Shown: positions 17,507-25,773 of the stretch, piece by piece
Layout: every line of letters starts with the position of its first letter
Position numbering within the stretch: position 1 is the stretch's first letter
Assembly: GCF_018130955.1 (NCBI RefSeq)
Contig: NZ_JAFCJM010000001.1
Location: 1-64,000, forward strand
Reading direction: 5' to 3'
DNA: 64,000 bases
Source of the DNA: Bradyrhizobium liaoningense
GTDB taxonomy: Bacteria; Pseudomonadota; Alphaproteobacteria; Rhizobiales; Xanthobacteraceae
Program-made: the position numbers and the translations under genes
Notes under the pieces: model-generated
Databases searched by the model: none
What the model saw: the letters and a program-made list of their open reading frames with translations, nothing else
Told to the model about the DNA's origin: nothing

Positions 17507-18204
17507 TCTCCTTCTTCATGACCTTCTCCGATCCGGCCGGCGCGCGCCGGATCAGCCCCGGCGATCTTGACGCAGCCGCGGCCATGATCGGATCGGTCCC
17601 GCGCATGACCGAAGGCTTGCTGTTCACACCGCTGGAGCATCCGGTCGAGCATCCCTACAGGGCCGATGGCGCCGGGCCGGCCTTCGCCGTCCAATTGCGC
17701 TTTCCGGACCTCTTCGCCTGCGAAGCAGCGCTCGACCGCGGCGGAGTTATCGCTGTCCTCGCGGCGGGCGGAGGCCTGCCAAGCCTCGCCGGACTCGACG
17801 TCACGCACCAGACCATGGTGACGCGGTCGTTTTCCGTCGATGTCTCCGAGCATCCCGAGGGCACGACGAGCCCGTGCAGCTACCTCGTCCACTATCCCGG
17901 CCCGCCCGAGGATCTGAACGCGTGGCATCTGCACTATCTGGAGCACCATCCAAGGATCATGCGGACCTTCCCGAACGTCCGTCAGGTCGAGATCTATTCG
18001 GGCATCGACTGGGTCGATCGCCTGCCGTCCCGGCGGGAGGCTCACATGCAGCGCAACAAGCTGGTGTTCGACAGCCCCGCCGCACTCTCGCACGCCCTGA
18101 CCTCAGACGTGATCCAACGCATGCGCGCAGACTTCGTCCAGTTCCCGCCGTTCAAGGGCGGCAACAAGCATTTTCCGATGCTGACGAGAACGGTGCGGCC
18201 GTAG
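17503..18204 (+). CDS. EthD-like dimeric alpha/beta-barrel protein
   Basis: The 233-residue protein appears to consist of two ferredoxin-like halves. The second half, from about residue 125, shows SYLVHYPGPPEDLNAWHLHY followed by EHHPRIMRTFPNVRQVEIY, typical of EthD/stress-responsive barrels that aid aromatic or ether catabolism. It is the last gene of the nitrilase-bicupin-FAH-thioesterase operon, joined by ATGA overlap. The function is unknown; decarboxylase, isomerase or accessory roles are all possible. Its 3' end touches a REP-like repeat. Confidence 0.6.
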   Translation: MISFFMTFSDPAGARRISPGDLDAAAAMIGSVPRMTEGLLFTPLEHPVEHPYRADGAGPAFAVQLRFPDLFACEAALDRGGVIAVLAAGGGLPSLAGLDVTHQTMVTRSFSVDVSEHPEGTTSPCSYLVHYPGPPEDLNAWHLHYLEHHPRIMRTFPNVRQVEIYSGIDWVDRLPSRREAHMQRNKLVFDSPAALSHALTSDVIQRMRADFVQFPPFKGGNKHFPMLTRTVRP

Positions 18205-18233
18205 GATGGGTTGAGCTCTTCGCGAAACCCATC
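18200..18233 (+). repeat. REP-like repeat, left copy flanking the RAYT gene
   Basis: The 34-base element begins CGTAGGATGGGTTGAG and ends GCGAAACCCATC. Its ends form an imperfect hairpin (GATGGGTT/AACCCATC type). The same element in reverse orientation lies at 18797-18830, and another pair lies at 19861-19972. It overlaps the stop region of the EthD-like gene. Confidence 0.8.
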
Positions 18234-18256
18234 GCAACTTGTGCTACGATGTTATC

Positions 18257-18793
18257 ATGACATCGTATCGTCGCAACTTCGTCCCCGGCGGAAGCGTCTT
18301 CTTCACCGTCAACCTGGCGGAGCGAAGACGATCGTTGCTGACGATGCATGTCGAATTGTTGCGTTCAGTGTTCCGCGAGACGCATCGCCGTCATCCCTTC
18401 ACGATCGACGCCATCGTCATCCTGCCGGATCATCTTCATACCGTGTTGACGATGCCTGACGGGGACGCGGATTTCGCGACGCGTTGGCGGCTGATCAAAT
18501 CGGCTTTTTCCCGCGGCATGGCGCGCAGCGAACGGGTCTCGGCGAGCCGCGCGGCCAAGGGCGAGCGCGGCATCTGGCAGCGCCGCAATTGGGAGCACAC
18601 CATTCGAGACGAGAACGATTTCGCGCGGCACGTCGACTATGTCCACATCAATCCCGTCAAGCACGGATTGGTGAAGCAGGTCTGCGAGTGGAAGCATTCG
18701 TCGTTCCATCGGCATGTCGAGGACGGGATCTACCCGGTGGATTGGGCCGGCGATCCGTCGGATGACGGTAGTGACTATGGCGAAAGGCGATAA
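18257..18793 (+). CDS. REP-associated tyrosine transposase (RAYT, Y1/HUH family)
   Basis: The 178-residue protein has the histidine-hydrophobe-histidine motif in DHLHTVLTMP (about residue 62) and the catalytic Tyr in HVDYVHINPVKHG (about 132), with WQRRNWEHTIRDE between them. RAYT proteins are single-copy HUH endonucleases that mobilise REP sequences. Inverted copies of the local REP-like repeat flank the gene on both sides, the classical RAYT arrangement. ATG 18257 is preferred over one six codons upstream. The gene appears intact. Confidence 0.88.
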   Translation: MTSYRRNFVPGGSVFFTVNLAERRRSLLTMHVELLRSVFRETHRRHPFTIDAIVILPDHLHTVLTMPDGDADFATRWRLIKSAFSRGMARSERVSASRAAKGERGIWQRRNWEHTIRDENDFARHVDYVHINPVKHGLVKQVCEWKHSSFHRHVEDGIYPVDWAGDPSDDGSDYGERR

Positions 18794-18796
18794 AGT

Positions 18797-18830
18797 GATG
18801 GGTTTCGCAAGGGCTCAACCCATCCTACGG
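18797..18830 (-). repeat. REP-like repeat, right copy flanking the RAYT gene
   Basis: GATGGGTTTCGCAAGG through CAACCCATCCTACGG is the inverted counterpart of the element at 18200-18233, starting four bases after the RAYT stop. The near-identity of the pair suggests recent or conserved function. Confidence 0.8.
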
Positions 18831-18926
18831 GCTGCTCCCTGTCGCTCAACGACTGGGCCCCCTTGAGCTTGTAATATGCTAATTTGAGCCGGCACGATCC
18901 CGCGTTCTCAGCCTGGACGTTGCACA

Positions 18927-19865
18927 GTGACCGATGGTCGTCACCCGGCATGGACCGAGGAAAGCCGCTTCCGCGGCGCCATCGACGATGTGATTATCAT
19001 CCCACTTGTTGTTGTCGCGCTCGCCGCAAGCAAGACCCTCCGTTTCGTTCTTTCGATCTTGATCCGGATGCTCGACTACGCCTTCCCGTTAGCAATGCAG
19101 ATTGTCTGGCTTCCGCTCTTTGCGGCCAAGGTTCTTGGCGATGTGATCGTTACCGTCATAAACGGCGCGTTGCGCATCCTTCCCCTATCCGAGGCGAAAC
19201 GTCGACAGTGGAGTAGATCGATTCGCCGGAACTGGTTGTGGTTCCGGCGGAAGATCAGCTATCGCGCGTTCGAACAAGCTGTACATGATGCCTTTGAAGG
19301 CGGCATGGCATGGGTGTTTAGGAGGTGCCGGTATCTTACGCCGAACACCGCATTGCTCGTCATCCTGTGCGCAGTACTTTGGCTGCCGATCTCTTTCGGG
19401 GCTGCAACGGCGATGCACGCGGTATTGTTTGCCAAGGTCGCATCCTGGCCAGCATGGATGCAACTCTTGCATCCGCTCGCAACGGTCATCGCGAAGAGCA
19501 AGCTTTTGGTGCTACCGGTCTACCCGGCTGCCTGGCCGCAGGCCAAAAAACATCCATTCGTTCAATTCGTTTTCAAGGGCTACGAAACCATCAAGTGCGT
19601 GTATGTCATCAGAAAAGTCGGCTTTCGCTATCGGCAGGCAGAGATCGCCGGAATCGCGGCGGTTGAGCGGCTCGAGCGCACGGCCGGCCTCACATCGGCG
19701 GTGAGGTGGCTGCGCGAGGCGCATGTCGCCGAACATTTCGGCGTCGAAAAGCCCACTCAGGAATTGCGTTCATTCTTCGCGCGATGGTCAATCAAGTTCT
19801 CAGCCGAATACTACGAAGCGAAGGAACGGCAAGCCTCGGGCGTCCCATCATCAAACAGCTCGTAG
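18927..19865 (+). CDS. Hypothetical multi-pass membrane protein
   Basis: I do not recognise this 312-residue protein. Hydrophobic stretches lie at about residues 23-40, 48-80, 145-170 and 190-205, with basic segments between them (for example RRQWSRSIRRNWLWFRRK) and a hydrophilic C-terminal third. The start is GTG at 18927. The codon use looks less GC-rich than that of its neighbours. It lies between the RAYT gene with its repeats and a REP pair that overlaps its own stop codon, so it may be a passenger of a repeat-rich insertion zone. No pathway role is evident. Confidence 0.55.
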   Translation: MTDGRHPAWTEESRFRGAIDDVIIIPLVVVALAASKTLRFVLSILIRMLDYAFPLAMQIVWLPLFAAKVLGDVIVTVINGALRILPLSEAKRRQWSRSIRRNWLWFRRKISYRAFEQAVHDAFEGGMAWVFRRCRYLTPNTALLVILCAVLWLPISFGAATAMHAVLFAKVASWPAWMQLLHPLATVIAKSKLLVLPVYPAAWPQAKKHPFVQFVFKGYETIKCVYVIRKVGFRYRQAEIAGIAAVERLERTAGLTSAVRWLREAHVAEHFGVEKPTQELRSFFARWSIKFSAEYYEAKERQASGVPSSNSS

Positions 19866-19972
19866 GATGGGTAGAGCGTAGCGAAACCCATCAATAATAA
19901 TGCACACGGCACAGCAGCGCTGCTTATGTGATCACGCTGATGGGTTTCGCAAGAGCTCAACCCATCCTACGG
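19861..19972. repeat. Inverted pair of REP-like repeats (REPIN-like)
   Basis: One copy (19861-19892, CGTAGGATGGGTAGAG to GAAACCCATC) and one reversed copy (19939-19972) are separated by about 46 bases. They are the same family that flanks the RAYT gene 1 kb away. Such doublets are the usual form mobilised by RAYT proteins. The first copy includes the stop codon of the membrane protein gene. Confidence 0.75.
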
Positions 19973-19982
19973 CTTCATCGTC

Positions 19983-20672
19983 CTAGTCCGACACAAGCTG
20001 CGAGAATCGGAAATTGCAGTGGCTTGCGCCGCCGGCCAACGTTTGCGTCCTTTCCAGACGAATGCCGCGCGTTGCGTAGGCGTCGAAATCGAGCCCACAA
20101 ATGTTCGGCAGGATTTCTTTATCTCCATGACGAGCCGCGAATTTGCAGAAGCCGCATGCCTTGTAGTTGATCCCGAATTCAAAATTGTCACCCGGGCCCG
20201 GTTCGACGAAATTGTAGACGAAATCTCCCGGAAACTCCTTCTGGTGGCTTTCTGTAGCGCTTTTGGCCGCCTGCGCGCGTAGCAAAGCCTGGTTCTCCGA
20301 CGACATGAATTGACGCCCCGCGGCGAGACGTTCGGCCTCTGATACGGTGAGCAATTGCGCCTTGTAGGTTTCCCGCTCGATGTCGCCGATCACGGGCAGC
20401 GGAACGCCGTGTCGCCGGAGCACCCGGCTGATGGCCATGAAGCCCATGAGACGCATGAAGAAATCGCTCATGCGACTTGCCGCGCCTCCGACATAGGGCA
20501 TTTGGGTGAGGACGATTTCAGATTCGTCCATCACCTCCTGCCTGATCCCGTCAATATCGGTGAGATGCGCGCGCTCGCGCAACATCGCTTCGGCGAGGTC
20601 GAGTCGCTCACGCATGGCGGCCTCCATGGCGCCGCGATGCCGTTCGTAGAAGGGATGGACGGTCTCAGCCAT
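19983..20672 (-). CDS. L-2-amino-thiazoline-4-carboxylic acid hydrolase-family protein
   Basis: The 229-residue protein matches the ATC-hydrolase family. The N-terminal half is helical and the C-terminal half contains FGINYKACGFCKFAARHG, ILPNICGLDFD and a closing GGASHCNFRF segment with conserved Cys and His. The family hydrolyses a thiazoline ring C-N bond on the way to cysteine, but many members act on unknown cyclic amides or imines. It follows a RidA-family gene on the same strand after 42 bases. In an island that may handle lactam intermediates, its natural substrate is worth testing. Confidence 0.7.
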   Translation of the reverse strand: MAETVHPFYERHRGAMEAAMRERLDLAEAMLRERAHLTDIDGIRQEVMDESEIVLTQMPYVGGAASRMSDFFMRLMGFMAISRVLRRHGVPLPVIGDIERETYKAQLLTVSEAERLAAGRQFMSSENQALLRAQAAKSATESHQKEFPGDFVYNFVEPGPGDNFEFGINYKACGFCKFAARHGDKEILPNICGLDFDAYATRGIRLERTQTLAGGASHCNFRFSQLVSD

Positions 20673-20714
20673 GGGACACCTGAATTGGCTTGTTGGAAAA
20701 TCGGTGAAGCTGTG

Positions 20715-21101
20715 TCACTCCGCGGCGATCGCCTCGATCTCCAGCAGCCATTTGCTGTCAACGGTCTCGGCGACCATGACCGTCAGCGCCGGCTGATGGT
20801 CCCCGAGCATTTTGCGACGAATGGCGCGGTTGGTCACGACTTGATTCCGGTCGGTCAGGAACGTGGTGACCTTGACCAGATGCTCGACGCGGAGACCAGC
20901 GGTGGCGAGCACCTCCGTGACGTTGCGCCAGGCCTGCTCGCACTGCGCCTCAAAACCCTCGGGCACGGTGCCGTCGGATCTCTCGGGCACCTGGCCGCTG
21001 ATGAACAACAGGCGGCGGTGCTGCGTCAATTCAAGTCCCATGCAATAGCCGCCGGCGGGAGGGTGGACCGTTGCGGGATTGTGGCTGACGATGTGAACCA
21101 T
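20715..21101 (-). CDS. RidA/YjgF-family protein lacking the usual catalytic Arg
   Basis: The 128-residue protein has the YjgF fold (LLFISGQVPE, VTTFLTDRNQ, LLEIEAIA). At the position where deaminase-active RidA proteins carry Arg (VARLP in the archetype) it reads MVAETVD, so the enamine-deaminase residue is missing. It is thus more likely one of the other Rid subfamilies. AGGAG stands upstream of ATG 21101. It precedes the ATC-hydrolase gene on the same strand and is divergent from the short LysR gene. Confidence 0.8.
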   Translation of the reverse strand: MVHIVSHNPATVHPPAGGYCMGLELTQHRRLLFISGQVPERSDGTVPEGFEAQCEQAWRNVTEVLATAGLRVEHLVKVTTFLTDRNQVVTNRAIRRKMLGDHQPALTVMVAETVDSKWLLEIEAIAAE

Positions 21102-21241
21102 TTCGGTGCGTCTCCTGCTCGACAAATTTGCGGGCTGACCGTATCCGGCAGCATCGCAGCCGCGCAAAGCATCTTTGCTGCGGCTCAGCGCAAGAAAATC
21201 TATTGCAAGGCCGCGGCCTATCGGTGTCAAACTGCGGCGCG

Positions 21242-21859
21242 ATGACCTACACCCTTCCTCCGCTCAACGCGCTCCGCGCTTTTGAGGCCGCCGCGCGGCA
21301 TCTTAGCTTCAAGCTGGCCGCGCACGAGCTGCACGTGACGCCTGCCGCCGTGGGGCAGCAGGTGAAGGCGCTGGAAGCGCGCCTCGGCGTGCCGCTGTTC
21401 GAGCGGCTGCATAAGCAGCTGATCCTGACCGCAGCCGGTCAGGCCTATCTGCCCGGGGTCTCCGAAGGCTTTCGACAGATCGCGGAGGCGACCTCGCAAT
21501 TGAAGCCGGCAGGTAGCGTGCTGCTCCAACTGGGCGTTCATGCCAGCTTCGACCTGCGCCGCCTCGATCTGGCGGGGTTTCGCAGCGCGCATGTGGAGAT
21601 CGGTTTGCGCGTGCTGCAGCCCGCCGGTTTGCACGAGCTGGTCGAGGGCAAGGTCGACCTGCTGATAGCCCGCGGTGTTGGCCACCATCCGGGCTATCGC
21701 TGCGACCGGGTCAATGCGGGATCAGGTCTGGGTGATTGGCTGATTGCGCCTGAGGGCACCGCGGATTGCCCTGAAATCGTCAGCTTCCGCGAATGGCTGC
21801 GCGCGCTGTTGGCCGAGAAGCCGCTCGCAACCCAGCGCCGTCCGCGGCTGGTCGGGTAG
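21242..21859 (+). CDS. LysR-family regulator (GcvA type), internally shortened
   Basis: The N-terminal helix-turn-helix is intact (LNALRAFEAAARHLSFKLAA, VTPAAVGQQVKALEARLGVPLF), and the effector domain begins normally. The protein is only 205 residues where relatives have about 300. After GYRCDRVN (about residue 164) the sequence jumps to GLGDWLIAPEG, which belongs near the C terminus of the family, so roughly 90 residues of the effector domain are absent in frame. It is probably a defective or altered regulator. It is divergent from the ridA-like/ATC-hydrolase pair. Confidence 0.75.
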   Translation: MTYTLPPLNALRAFEAAARHLSFKLAAHELHVTPAAVGQQVKALEARLGVPLFERLHKQLILTAAGQAYLPGVSEGFRQIAEATSQLKPAGSVLLQLGVHASFDLRRLDLAGFRSAHVEIGLRVLQPAGLHELVEGKVDLLIARGVGHHPGYRCDRVNAGSGLGDWLIAPEGTADCPEIVSFREWLRALLAEKPLATQRRPRLVG

Positions 21860-22211
21860 CGGACATTGGCTGCGATGATGGCAATATACACCTGATTTGC
21901 CCGACGGGTCAAGCGAAATTCGTAAAATACGAAGATGCCTGCCGGCACCCGTCGGCTACTGTGCATGGGGTTGTTTTCGATGTTTTGGTCGGGCGACCGA
22001 CATCCTCGGGCGAAGCCCGTCATCCTGAGGTGTGAGCCATGCGGCGCGAAGCGGCGCATGGAGAGCCTCGAAGGATGAACGGCGCCGATGCAGCCGGGCC
22101 GTCGCCCTTCGAGGGCCGCTGAAGAAGCGGCCGCCTCCAGCGACAATGGCTTCGCCATTGCGCGGGGGTGACGGATCGAGACTTCGGCCCGCAGTGAGGC
22201 TGCGTGTCGCC
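21860..22211. other. Intergenic region with nested hairpin repeat
   Basis: I see no gene in these 352 bases between two convergent genes. An AT-richer part (21890-21990) is followed by a hairpin element. CATCCTGAGG (22021-22030) pairs imperfectly with CCTCGAAGGATG (22066-22077) around an inner CCATGC/GCATGG stem (22037-22061). The same region contains GGGCGAAGCCC. It resembles common intergenic repeats of this kind of genome and could stop transcription from either side. Confidence 0.5.
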
Positions 22212-22925
22212 TCAGTGCCCGCCGAGATAGGCGCTGATCAGCCTGGGATCATGGATCAGGTCCTTGGCCGGGCCTGATTGCACGACCTCGCCGGTTTCGA
22301 GCACATAGCCGTAATCGGCCGTCTCGAGCGCGGCGCGGGCATTCTGCTCCACCAGCAGGATCGAAACGCCGAGATCGCGCAAGGAGGCGATGGTGCGAAA
22401 GATCTCGCGCACGATCAGCGGCGCGAGACCGAGGCTGGGCTCGTCCAGCATCAGGAGTTTTGGCTTCGCCATCAGTGCCCGGCCGAGCGCGAGCATCTGG
22501 CGCTCGCCGCCTGAAAGCGTGCCTGCCGCCTGGCGCTGGCGCTCCTTCAGGCGGGGGAAGCGGTCGTAGACCTCGTCCAGCGTCTTCGCCACGCCGGAGC
22601 GGTCGCGCAGGCTGTAGGAGCCGAGCAGGAGGTTGTCGGCGACCGACATGTCCGAGAACAGCTCGCGCTTCTCCGGCACCAGGCACAGCCGGCGCTCGAC
22701 GCGGTCCTCGACCGGGATTTTTCCGATGTCGTTGCCCTGGAAGATCATGCGGCCGCGCGAGGCCAAGAGGCCGATCGCGGCCATCAGCAGCGTGGTCTTG
22801 CCGGCGCCGTTCGGGCCGATGACGGTGACGATCTGGCCTTCCTCGACCGAGAGCGAGACGTTCCGGACAGCCTCGACGTTGTCGTAGCAGACGGTCACGT
22901 CGGTCATGGAAAACATCGCGGTCAT
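22212..22925 (-). CDS. livF: Branched-chain-type ABC importer, ATP-binding protein LivF
   Basis: The 237-residue ATPase has Walker A GPNGAGKTT (about residue 37), signature LSGGERQML, Walker B LLMLDEPSLGLAP and the switch His in ILLVEQNARAA. It is the fourth gene of binding protein, livH, livMG, livF; its ATG overlaps the livMG stop. With the catabolic neighbours it more likely takes up an aromatic or indole acid than leucine; this family has many members that import benzoates. Confidence 0.92.
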   Translation of the reverse strand: MTAMFSMTDVTVCYDNVEAVRNVSLSVEEGQIVTVIGPNGAGKTTLLMAAIGLLASRGRMIFQGNDIGKIPVEDRVERRLCLVPEKRELFSDMSVADNLLLGSYSLRDRSGVAKTLDEVYDRFPRLKERQRQAAGTLSGGERQMLALGRALMAKPKLLMLDEPSLGLAPLIVREIFRTIASLRDLGVSILLVEQNARAALETADYGYVLETGEVVQSGPAKDLIHDPRLISAYLGGH

Positions 22926-24691
22926 GCGACGCCTCCGAGATAGGCCTCTTGCACCCGTTCGTCGCTGCGGATCGCGCTCGGCGGGCCCTCGCAGAGCTTT
23001 GAGCCGAAATCGAGCACCACGATGCGGTCGACCAGCGACATCACGAACTCCATGTCGTGCTCGACGATCAGGATGGTGAGATGATCCGCCCGCAGCGAGC
23101 GCAGCAGCTCGGCAAGCCGCAGCTTCTCCTGGCGGCGCAGACCCGCCGCCGGCTCGTCGAGCACCAGCAGCGCCGGGTCGGCGGCGAGCGCGCGCGCAAT
23201 CTCGAGGATGCGCTGGTTGCCGAGGGGCAGGTTACCCGCGAGCTCAAAAGGCTTGTCGCCGAGCCCGACGCGCTCGAGCTGCATCAAAGCTTCGTGCCGG
23301 GCGCTAGCTTCCTCGCGCTGGTTGAGGCGGAAGGCGCCCGCGAAGAGCCCGGTGCGGGTGCGGGCATAGGTGCCGAGCATCACGTTTTCCAAGAGGCTCA
23401 TGCGCGGCCGCAGCTTCACATGCTGGAAGGTGCGCGCGATGCCGGCCTTGGCGATCCGCGCCTGCGGGTCGCGCGTGATCGGGCGTCCCGCAAACACGAT
23501 GTCGCCCTTGTTGACCCGGAGCGCGCCGGTCAGGCAGTTGAACATCGTGCTCTTGCCGGCGCCGTTCGGGCCGATGACCGCGAGGATCTCGCCGGAGCGC
23601 ACGTCGAAGCTGACATTGTTGACCGCGATCAGACCGCCGAACCGGCGTTCGGCGCCGTCGACCTTCAGAAGCAGCTCGCCCGGTTTGGGCTGCGAACGGC
23701 GCGGCAATGGCGGTGCCGGCTGCGGCCGCTCGCGCTTGGCCTTCGGCAGGTAGCGCGCCACGAACGGCACGATGCCTTGCCGCGCCCATTGCAGGAACAG
23801 GATGAACAGCGCGGAGAAGGCCACGATCTCGAGCTGGCCGGATGCGCCCTTGGCGATCAGCGGCAGATAGTCCTGCACGCTGTTCTTCAGCAGCGTGACG
23901 ATGGCAGCGCCGACGACGCCGCCGAGCAGGCTGCCCGCGCCGCCGACCATCGACATCATGAGATATTCGATGCCCATGCCGGCATCGAACGGTCCAGGGC
24001 TGATGAAGCGGCTGAGATGGGCGTAGAGCCAGCCGGAGAGCGAGGCCAGGAACGCCGCGATCACGAAGGTCGCGAGCTTGATCCGGAACGCATTGATGCC
24101 GAGGCTCTCGACCAGCGTGTTGCCGCCGCGCAGCGCGCGCATGGCGCGGCCGAGCCGGGAGTCTAGCAGGTTGTAGCCGAGGACGAGAACCGCGGCGACG
24201 ATGCCCCAGATCAGGAAGTAGATCTGCGAGCTCGTGACCAGCGCATAGGGCCCCAAGCTGATCGGCGGGATCGACGCGATGCCGTTGAAGCGGCCGAGCC
24301 CCTCGACATTGCCGAACAGGAATCCGATGGCGAGACCCCATGCGACGGTAGAGAGCGACAGGAAATGACCCTGAAGCCGCAAGGTGACGACGCCCAGAAT
24401 GGTCGCGACGCCGCAGGTCAGGACAACGCCGAACAGCAGGCCGAGCCAGGGCGATTGACCGTTGAGGGCGGATACCCACGCGGTTGCGTAGGCGGCGACG
24501 CCGACGAAGGCCGCCTGTCCGAACGACACGATGCCGCCGACGCCGGTGAGCAGCGCGAGCCCAATCGCGACCAGAGAATAGATGCCGATATAGTTCATCA
24601 GCGTGATGCTGAACGGGCTCAGCACGAAGGGGGCAGCCGCGAGGCACACCACGGCCGCGAGCGCGGCGAGCTGGATCTGAAAACGCGTCAT
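22922..24691 (-). CDS. LivM-LivG fusion: ABC importer permease joined to ATP-binding protein
   Basis: The 589-residue protein fuses two normally separate subunits. Residues 1-305 form a LivM permease with about eight to ten membrane segments and the EAA-like loop around LGRAMRALRGGNTLVESLGI. A Pro/Arg-rich linker (residues about 325-340) follows. Residues 345-589 are a LivG ATPase with Walker A GPNGAGKSTM, LPLGNQRILEIARAL as signature and LLVLDEPAAGL as Walker B. The fused order keeps the ATPase in the cytoplasm. Start and stop codons overlap those of livH and livF. Confidence 0.93.
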   Translation of the reverse strand: MTRFQIQLAALAAVVCLAAAPFVLSPFSITLMNYIGIYSLVAIGLALLTGVGGIVSFGQAAFVGVAAYATAWVSALNGQSPWLGLLFGVVLTCGVATILGVVTLRLQGHFLSLSTVAWGLAIGFLFGNVEGLGRFNGIASIPPISLGPYALVTSSQIYFLIWGIVAAVLVLGYNLLDSRLGRAMRALRGGNTLVESLGINAFRIKLATFVIAAFLASLSGWLYAHLSRFISPGPFDAGMGIEYLMMSMVGGAGSLLGGVVGAAIVTLLKNSVQDYLPLIAKGASGQLEIVAFSALFILFLQWARQGIVPFVARYLPKAKRERPQPAPPLPRRSQPKPGELLLKVDGAERRFGGLIAVNNVSFDVRSGEILAVIGPNGAGKSTMFNCLTGALRVNKGDIVFAGRPITRDPQARIAKAGIARTFQHVKLRPRMSLLENVMLGTYARTRTGLFAGAFRLNQREEASARHEALMQLERVGLGDKPFELAGNLPLGNQRILEIARALAADPALLVLDEPAAGLRRQEKLRLAELLRSLRADHLTILIVEHDMEFVMSLVDRIVVLDFGSKLCEGPPSAIRSDERVQEAYLGGVA

Positions 24692-25731
24692 TCCTCGATC
24701 TCCTCCTCGGAATGCAGCGAGGCGAGGGATCGCCAGATCAGGATCGGGATCAGCAGCGAGAACACGATGACATCCTTGAGCGCACTGCTCTCGAACGAGG
24801 CGAAGCTCTCCAGGATGCCGACGCCGACGGCGCCGATCACGGCCCCGGGATAGCTGGTCATGCCGCCGACGATGGCGCCGACAAAGGCCTTGAGGCCGAT
24901 CAGGAAGCCGGAATCGTAGAAGACGGTGTTGACGGGCGCGATCAAAATGCCGGAGACGCCGGCCATCAGCGAGCCCAGGAGATAAGCGATGGTGCCGGCG
25001 CGCGCGGGCCTGATTCCCATCAGGCGGGAGCCGGTCCGGTTCACGGCGGTGGCGCGCAGCGATTTGCCGACCAGCGTGTAGTCGAAGAAGAGATAAAGGA
25101 GGCCACTGAACACCAGCGCTGCGATCACGATCAGCATGGTCTGACCCGAGATCAAGACGCCCGCGAACTCGGTCGAGAGCGAGGTCAGCGGTTCGGTCCG
25201 CACACCCTCGGGGCCGAAGAACAGCAGACCCAGGCCGACGAGGGCAAAGTGCAGTGCGACCGAGACCGTCAGCAGCAACAGCACCGTGCCATCAGCGATC
25301 GGGCGGAACACGATGCGGTCGAGCAGCGGGGAGATCGGCATGATGAGCATCAAGGCAAGCACGAGCCGGACGGCGAGCGGCGGGTCGAGCCGCATCGTGA
25401 GCCAGGCCGCGCCGACCACCGCGAGGGGAAGCACGAGGTAGAAGGCGAGCGCGCGGGGCAGAAGCCGGAACTCGCCGGCGCGCAGCAGCGAGAGGATTTC
25501 GATCAGGGTAGCGAGGCAGGCGAGGATCACGACCAGCGCGCCGGTTCCCGGAAAGCGCTTGGCATCGAGCGCCGCCAGCGTCAGCGCGGTAAACGCCGCG
25601 ATGTCGCCGAAGGGAATGAAGATGACCCGCGTCACCGTGAAGATAAGGACGGTCCCGATCGCCACCAGCGCATAGACTGCGCCGGTGGCGATACCGTCGA
25701 TCCCGAGGATGGCTGCGATGTCGCTCGTCAT
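24688..25731 (-). CDS. livH: Branched-chain-type ABC importer, permease LivH (long form)
   Basis: The 347-residue membrane protein is about 50 residues longer than common LivH proteins. The extra part is a pair of hydrophobic segments near residues 65-120. The conserved GIDGIATGAVYALVAIGT start and the cytoplasmic loop VGKSLRATAVNRTGSRLMGI (about residue 235) with GIRPARAG mark the family. It pairs with the LivM half of the next protein to form the channel. The stop overlaps the livMG start. Confidence 0.9.
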   Translation of the reverse strand: MTSDIAAILGIDGIATGAVYALVAIGTVLIFTVTRVIFIPFGDIAAFTALTLAALDAKRFPGTGALVVILACLATLIEILSLLRAGEFRLLPRALAFYLVLPLAVVGAAWLTMRLDPPLAVRLVLALMLIMPISPLLDRIVFRPIADGTVLLLLTVSVALHFALVGLGLLFFGPEGVRTEPLTSLSTEFAGVLISGQTMLIVIAALVFSGLLYLFFDYTLVGKSLRATAVNRTGSRLMGIRPARAGTIAYLLGSLMAGVSGILIAPVNTVFYDSGFLIGLKAFVGAIVGGMTSYPGAVIGAVGVGILESFASFESSALKDVIVFSLLIPILIWRSLASLHSEEEIEE

Positions 25732-25773
25732 GGAGACGTGGTTTCCTCGTTCTGGCCGCCTGTTGCCTTCAGA

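Noticed and set aside
18200..18830. Reading the RAYT gene and its flanking repeats as an ordinary insertion sequence
   Set aside because: The flanks are REP-type hairpins also found without the transposase at 19861-19972, there is no evident target-site duplication, and the protein is a RAYT-type HUH protein.
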